DNA from: an uncultured Candidatus Saccharibacteria bacterium
GTDB taxonomy: Bacteria; Patescibacteriota; Saccharimonadia; Saccharimonadales; Saccharimonadaceae
Assembly: GCA_948477625.1 (NCBI GenBank)
Contig: CAOLNK010000001.1
Span: 1 to 64,000, forward strand
Length of the DNA stretch: 64,000 nucleotides
Direction: 5' to 3'
Part shown: positions 61,149 through 64,000 of the stretch, piece by piece
Numbering within the stretch: position 1 is the first letter of the stretch
Layout: each line of letters starts with the position of its first letter
Position numbers and translations under genes: made by a program
The notes under the pieces: model-generated
The model's database searches: none
What the model was told of the DNA's origin: nothing
What the model saw: the letters and a program-made list of their open reading frames with translations, nothing else

Positions 61149-62906
61149 ATGAGAAGTCTATCTAACGCACTAAACGCCGAAATTGGCAAAACTGTTCAGG
61201 TATCTGGCTGGGTAAATTCCCGCCGCGACCATGGTGGTCTGATTTTTATTGATTTACGCGATCATACTGGTATTATTCAACTCGTGATTACTCCCGATGC
61301 CCCCAAGGCTTTTGCTGTGGCTGAAGGTTTGCGTGATGAATTTGTAATTTCAGCTACTGGGCTGGTTCGCGAACGTGCGCCAGAGCTCAAAAACCCTAAC
61401 ATCTCTACTGGTGATATCGAAATTGTTGTTGATAACCTCACACTAATCAATCGCTCTGAACCTTTGCCAGTTAATACTCATGATGAAGGTGACCCATCCG
61501 GAGAAGAGCTACGTCTTAAATATCGATTTCTCGACCTGCGTCGACCATCTATGCAAAATATCCTTCGACGTCGCGCCGAATTTTATCGCATTATGCGCCA
61601 ATATATGGACGAGCATGATTTTATTGAAATTACTACACCAATCTTAGCCAACTCGTCGCCAGAAGGTGCGCGTGACTTTCTCGTCCCATCACGTCTTCAT
61701 GCCGGTAAGTTCTATGCTCTACCACAAGCGCCACAACAGTTCAAACAGCTATTGATGGTGGGTGGTGTGCCGCGCTACTATCAAATTGCGCCTTGTTTCC
61801 GCGATGAAGACCCACGTGCTGATCGTCTCTATGGTGATTTCTATCAGCTCGACTGTGAAATGTCGTTTGTTGATGATGGTGAGGTTGTGCGCCAGACTAT
61901 GGAACCGCTGATTAAGAAACTCGTAAAAGATTTCGCTGGAAAAACTTTAGTCAATGAAGACGTACCGCGCCTTACTTATCGTGAAGCTATGGAGCGGTAT
62001 GGTACGGATAAACCAGACTTGCGTTACGGTCTGGAGCTAATCGATTTGACTGAAGCACTCAAGGATTGCGAGTTCAAGGTTTTTCAAACACCGTGCGTCA
62101 AGGCTATCCGTGTGTCTGGCGGCAGTAAGTTTACTCGTAAGCAAATCGACGAATTCACTGAGCTTGCTCGTAAGAATGGCGCTGGTGGCCTAGCATATAT
62201 ATTATATGAGAATGGTACCGTGCGCAGCCCAATTGCTAAATTCCTTAAAGATAGTGAGCTTGCTGAGATTCAAAAGCTCACCGGGGCAGAAGATGGTGAT
62301 GCCGTTTTCTTCGGTGCTGATTTGCGACAAAACGTCAATAAAGTGCTTGGTCAAATGCGTATTGCTTTTGCCGATACACTCGGCCTCAAGAACCCGCAGG
62401 AGGTTGCGCTCTGCTGGATTGTCGACTTCCCACTTTACGAACAAGACGAAGCTACTGGTAAGATCGATTTTTGCCACAACCCATTCTCAATGCCAAATGG
62501 TGGTTTAAAGGCTCTACGTGAGACGGAAAACAAACTTGATATCATTGCCGACCAATACGATATGGCTATGAACGGTCTTGAACTTTGTTCTGGTGCCGTG
62601 CGGAACTACGACCCAGAGATTACCTATGAGGCATTCAGAATCCTTGGCTATAGTCGTGAAGAAGTAGCAAAACGCTTCAGTGGTATGCTTAACGCCTTTA
62701 AATTTGGCGCGCCACCACACGCTGGATGTGCTTTTGGCCTTGATCGTATGTTGATGGAGCTACTTGATACTGATAGTATTCGTGACGTTGTTGCCTTTCC
62801 TAAGAATGGTTCGGGCGTAGATTTGATGATGGATTCACCTTCAGTAGTTGATGATTCCCAGCTCGAAGACGTTCACCTCGCTATAGTTAAAGAAGACGAG
62901 CAATAG
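61149..62906 (+). CDS. aspS: Aspartate--tRNA ligase
   Basis: A class II synthetase of 585 residues, the long bacterial type. It has the anticodon-binding OB-fold (VQVSGWVNSRRDHGGLIFIDLRDHTG in parts), motif 1 around FLDLRRPSMQ, motif 2 YQIAPCFRDEDPRADRLYGDFYQLD, the inserted GAD domain (about 290-410), and motif 3 GAPPHAGCAFGLDRM. Whether it also charges tRNA-Asn, with later amidation by GatCAB, cannot be told; no asnS or gat genes are in view. Confidence 0.97.
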   Translation: MRSLSNALNAEIGKTVQVSGWVNSRRDHGGLIFIDLRDHTGIIQLVITPDAPKAFAVAEGLRDEFVISATGLVRERAPELKNPNISTGDIEIVVDNLTLINRSEPLPVNTHDEGDPSGEELRLKYRFLDLRRPSMQNILRRRAEFYRIMRQYMDEHDFIEITTPILANSSPEGARDFLVPSRLHAGKFYALPQAPQQFKQLLMVGGVPRYYQIAPCFRDEDPRADRLYGDFYQLDCEMSFVDDGEVVRQTMEPLIKKLVKDFAGKTLVNEDVPRLTYREAMERYGTDKPDLRYGLELIDLTEALKDCEFKVFQTPCVKAIRVSGGSKFTRKQIDEFTELARKNGAGGLAYILYENGTVRSPIAKFLKDSELAEIQKLTGAEDGDAVFFGADLRQNVNKVLGQMRIAFADTLGLKNPQEVALCWIVDFPLYEQDEATGKIDFCHNPFSMPNGGLKALRETENKLDIIADQYDMAMNGLELCSGAVRNYDPEITYEAFRILGYSREEVAKRFSGMLNAFKFGAPPHAGCAFGLDRMLMELLDTDSIRDVVAFPKNGSGVDLMMDSPSVVDDSQLEDVHLAIVKEDEQ

Positions 62907-62969
62907 CACAAGTACTGTGGCGTAAGCGTTCCACTGTACACGAATCTCCTTAATATAAAAATATCATGC

Positions 62970-62975
62970 TATAAT
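62970..62975 (+). promoter_or_regulatory. -10 box of the thioredoxin-like membrane protein gene (leaderless)
   Basis: TATAAT ends 6 nt before ATG 62982. Confidence 0.55.
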
Positions 62976-62981
62976 TATCTT

Positions 62982-64000
62982 ATGGTTTGTGTTGCTGCGT
63001 TTATTATCCTATCTCTCGTGGGAGTCTTTGTCGCCTTTCTCAGTATCTTCAAACGCGACATTGGCCGCAAGTATTGGGCTGTCTTCAAAAAATCCTGGGG
63101 CTGTGTGGGTAAAAAAGTCCGCTTACAAAAATGCGAAACTAATTTCAAAGACGATGTCAAAAATTCTTTGCTTAGTCGGGTTGTTCTCAAGCATCCTAGC
63201 TGGGTCAAGCCACTGGGCATCGCCATAGAAGTCAACGCTATTTTGATCGTGTTTATTACGATTTGGTCGCTGGTTGAGGCCGTCAAGGCTTTGCTAGCAC
63301 TTTGGGTGTTTGGCACCTGTAATGTTTCTCAACCTGCCAACTGTGCCCTTGGTGCTGAGGTCTGCGGTATTGACGCCGCCGAGCCTTCAAATCCAATTGA
63401 ATGGACGGGCCGTTGGTTCTCCGAATGGGGCGAGATTTTTACCAACATCCCCGACAAATTCCGCGACTGGGATACTGAGCAGTTCTTGGTGGAGCCTTAT
63501 AGCTTTGCCACTAGTTATCAAGATGGTAAGCCTCTAGCCCTCGATATATTTGATCCAGGTTGCACCATTTGTATGCAGTCCTACCGTAACCAAAAAACTT
63601 CTGGTTTCTTCAACGAATACAACACTGTCTTTATGGTTTACCCCATCGAATTGCCGGATGGCGGCTATAAGTTTAATAATTCCGATCTAATTGCGCGCTA
63701 TATTCACGCTACTAATCTTGCCGAAACCGACTATGCCAGTCAAATCATCAACCGCCTCTTCACCGAGAGTAATCAAAAGGGAATCAACTACCAATCCGCC
63801 TTCATCAGCATGTCACGCTCTGATGCTGAAAAAACTCTGCAGTCTTGGCTCAAAGATTTTGGCGCCAGTACCAAGCAAATTGAGGCTATTTCCCAGTCTG
63901 CCAATAGTGACGCGGTTACCACCATCATGCAACGGGTTAAAACCATGGTCGAAGACACTATCCATGTTAAAGGTATTCCTACGCTAATTTATGACGGAAA
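62982..64000 (+). CDS. Membrane-anchored thioredoxin-fold protein, partial (3' end outside window)
   Basis: 339 residues are visible before the window ends. There is an N-terminal helix (residues 3-22), a basic cytosolic stretch, and a second helix (about 82-110). A mostly extracytoplasmic part follows with a CxxC redox motif in DIFDPGCTICMQSYR (about residue 195) and a cis-Pro loop candidate in HVKGIPTLIYDG near the end. That is the layout of a DsbA-like or thioredoxin-like thiol-disulfide enzyme anchored in the membrane. Extra cysteines (TCNVSQPANC, EVC) in the outer loop may form disulfides. The start is fixed by the -10 box 6 nt upstream. Confidence 0.75.
   Translation, partial: MVCVAAFIILSLVGVFVAFLSIFKRDIGRKYWAVFKKSWGCVGKKVRLQKCETNFKDDVKNSLLSRVVLKHPSWVKPLGIAIEVNAILIVFITIWSLVEAVKALLALWVFGTCNVSQPANCALGAEVCGIDAAEPSNPIEWTGRWFSEWGEIFTNIPDKFRDWDTEQFLVEPYSFATSYQDGKPLALDIFDPGCTICMQSYRNQKTSGFFNEYNTVFMVYPIELPDGGYKFNNSDLIARYIHATNLAETDYASQIINRLFTESNQKGINYQSAFISMSRSDAEKTLQSWLKDFGASTKQIEAISQSANSDAVTTIMQRVKTMVEDTIHVKGIPTLIYDG

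Overview
The window reads as a piece of a small, streamlined bacterial chromosome, most likely from Candidatus Saccharibacteria (TM7) or a close Patescibacteria/CPR relative. This is inferred from gene content and style, not from a database search. Clues are TATAAT -10 boxes lying about 6-9 nt in front of many start codons (leaderless mRNAs), degenerate surface-protein cassettes ending in a V/L-R-C motif, a shortened UvrC, and a 23S-5S rRNA unit with no 16S gene beside it. TGA and TAA both behave as stops. Coding is dense and both strands are used.

Layout. 1-7.8 kb: partial lipoprotein (-), ruvB, a three-gene agmatine module (putrescine carbamoyltransferase, APC antiporter, agmatine deiminase), gpmI and a PRC-barrel protein. 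7.9-16.5 kb: recA-recX (-), a gap holding two remnants of a surface-protein family, an XRE-MurA fusion (-), a GalU-like gene (-), a structured leader RNA with a small ORF, tilS (-) and lepA. 16.5-21.7 kb: a cysteine-rich unknown (-), a MATE transporter fused to a cytidylate-kinase-like domain, murB-folD (-), tRNA-Lys and tRNA-Arg. 21.8-29.7 kb: two more surface-protein remnants, an ABC-F ATPase, a membrane-tethered MerR regulator, and an MMPL exporter plus exported partner (-) facing a TetR gene across two identical operators.

29.7-45.3 kb is a defence/accessory island. It holds a decayed type III restriction-modification pair (-), a membrane/coiled-coil unknown, and a type I system (hsdR, hsdM, two hsdS genes around a tyrosine recombinase, with 22-bp direct repeats in front of each hsdS). 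A GIY-YIG/DUF4357 protein, tRNA-Arg, a small CxxC acidic protein, pnuC, a TetR-like gene and DUF4268 and DUF2130 proteins follow. 45.3-52.2 kb: a PilB/GspE ATPase, an M1 aminopeptidase operon (nudix, S51 peptidase, GNAT, a frameshifted histidine phosphatase) and a G5 protein with an internal stop. 52.2-56.0 kb: 23S and 5S rRNA with their own promoters, processing stem and terminator. 56-64 kb: a membrane protein, an MGMT-like protein, a flavin-binding protein, uvrC, a holin-like protein, secG, a peptide-binding protein, aspS and a partial membrane thiol-disulfide protein.

Strongest candidates for something new: (1) the hsdS1-recombinase cassette bounded by direct repeats, whose excision would fuse hsdM to a different specificity gene; (2) a roughly 105-nt RNA at 13436-13541 with two long nested stems, an H-type pseudoknot and a competing hairpin, upstream of a 63-residue ORF; (3) several domain fusions (MATE-kinase, XRE-MurA, MerR-transmembrane-sensor).
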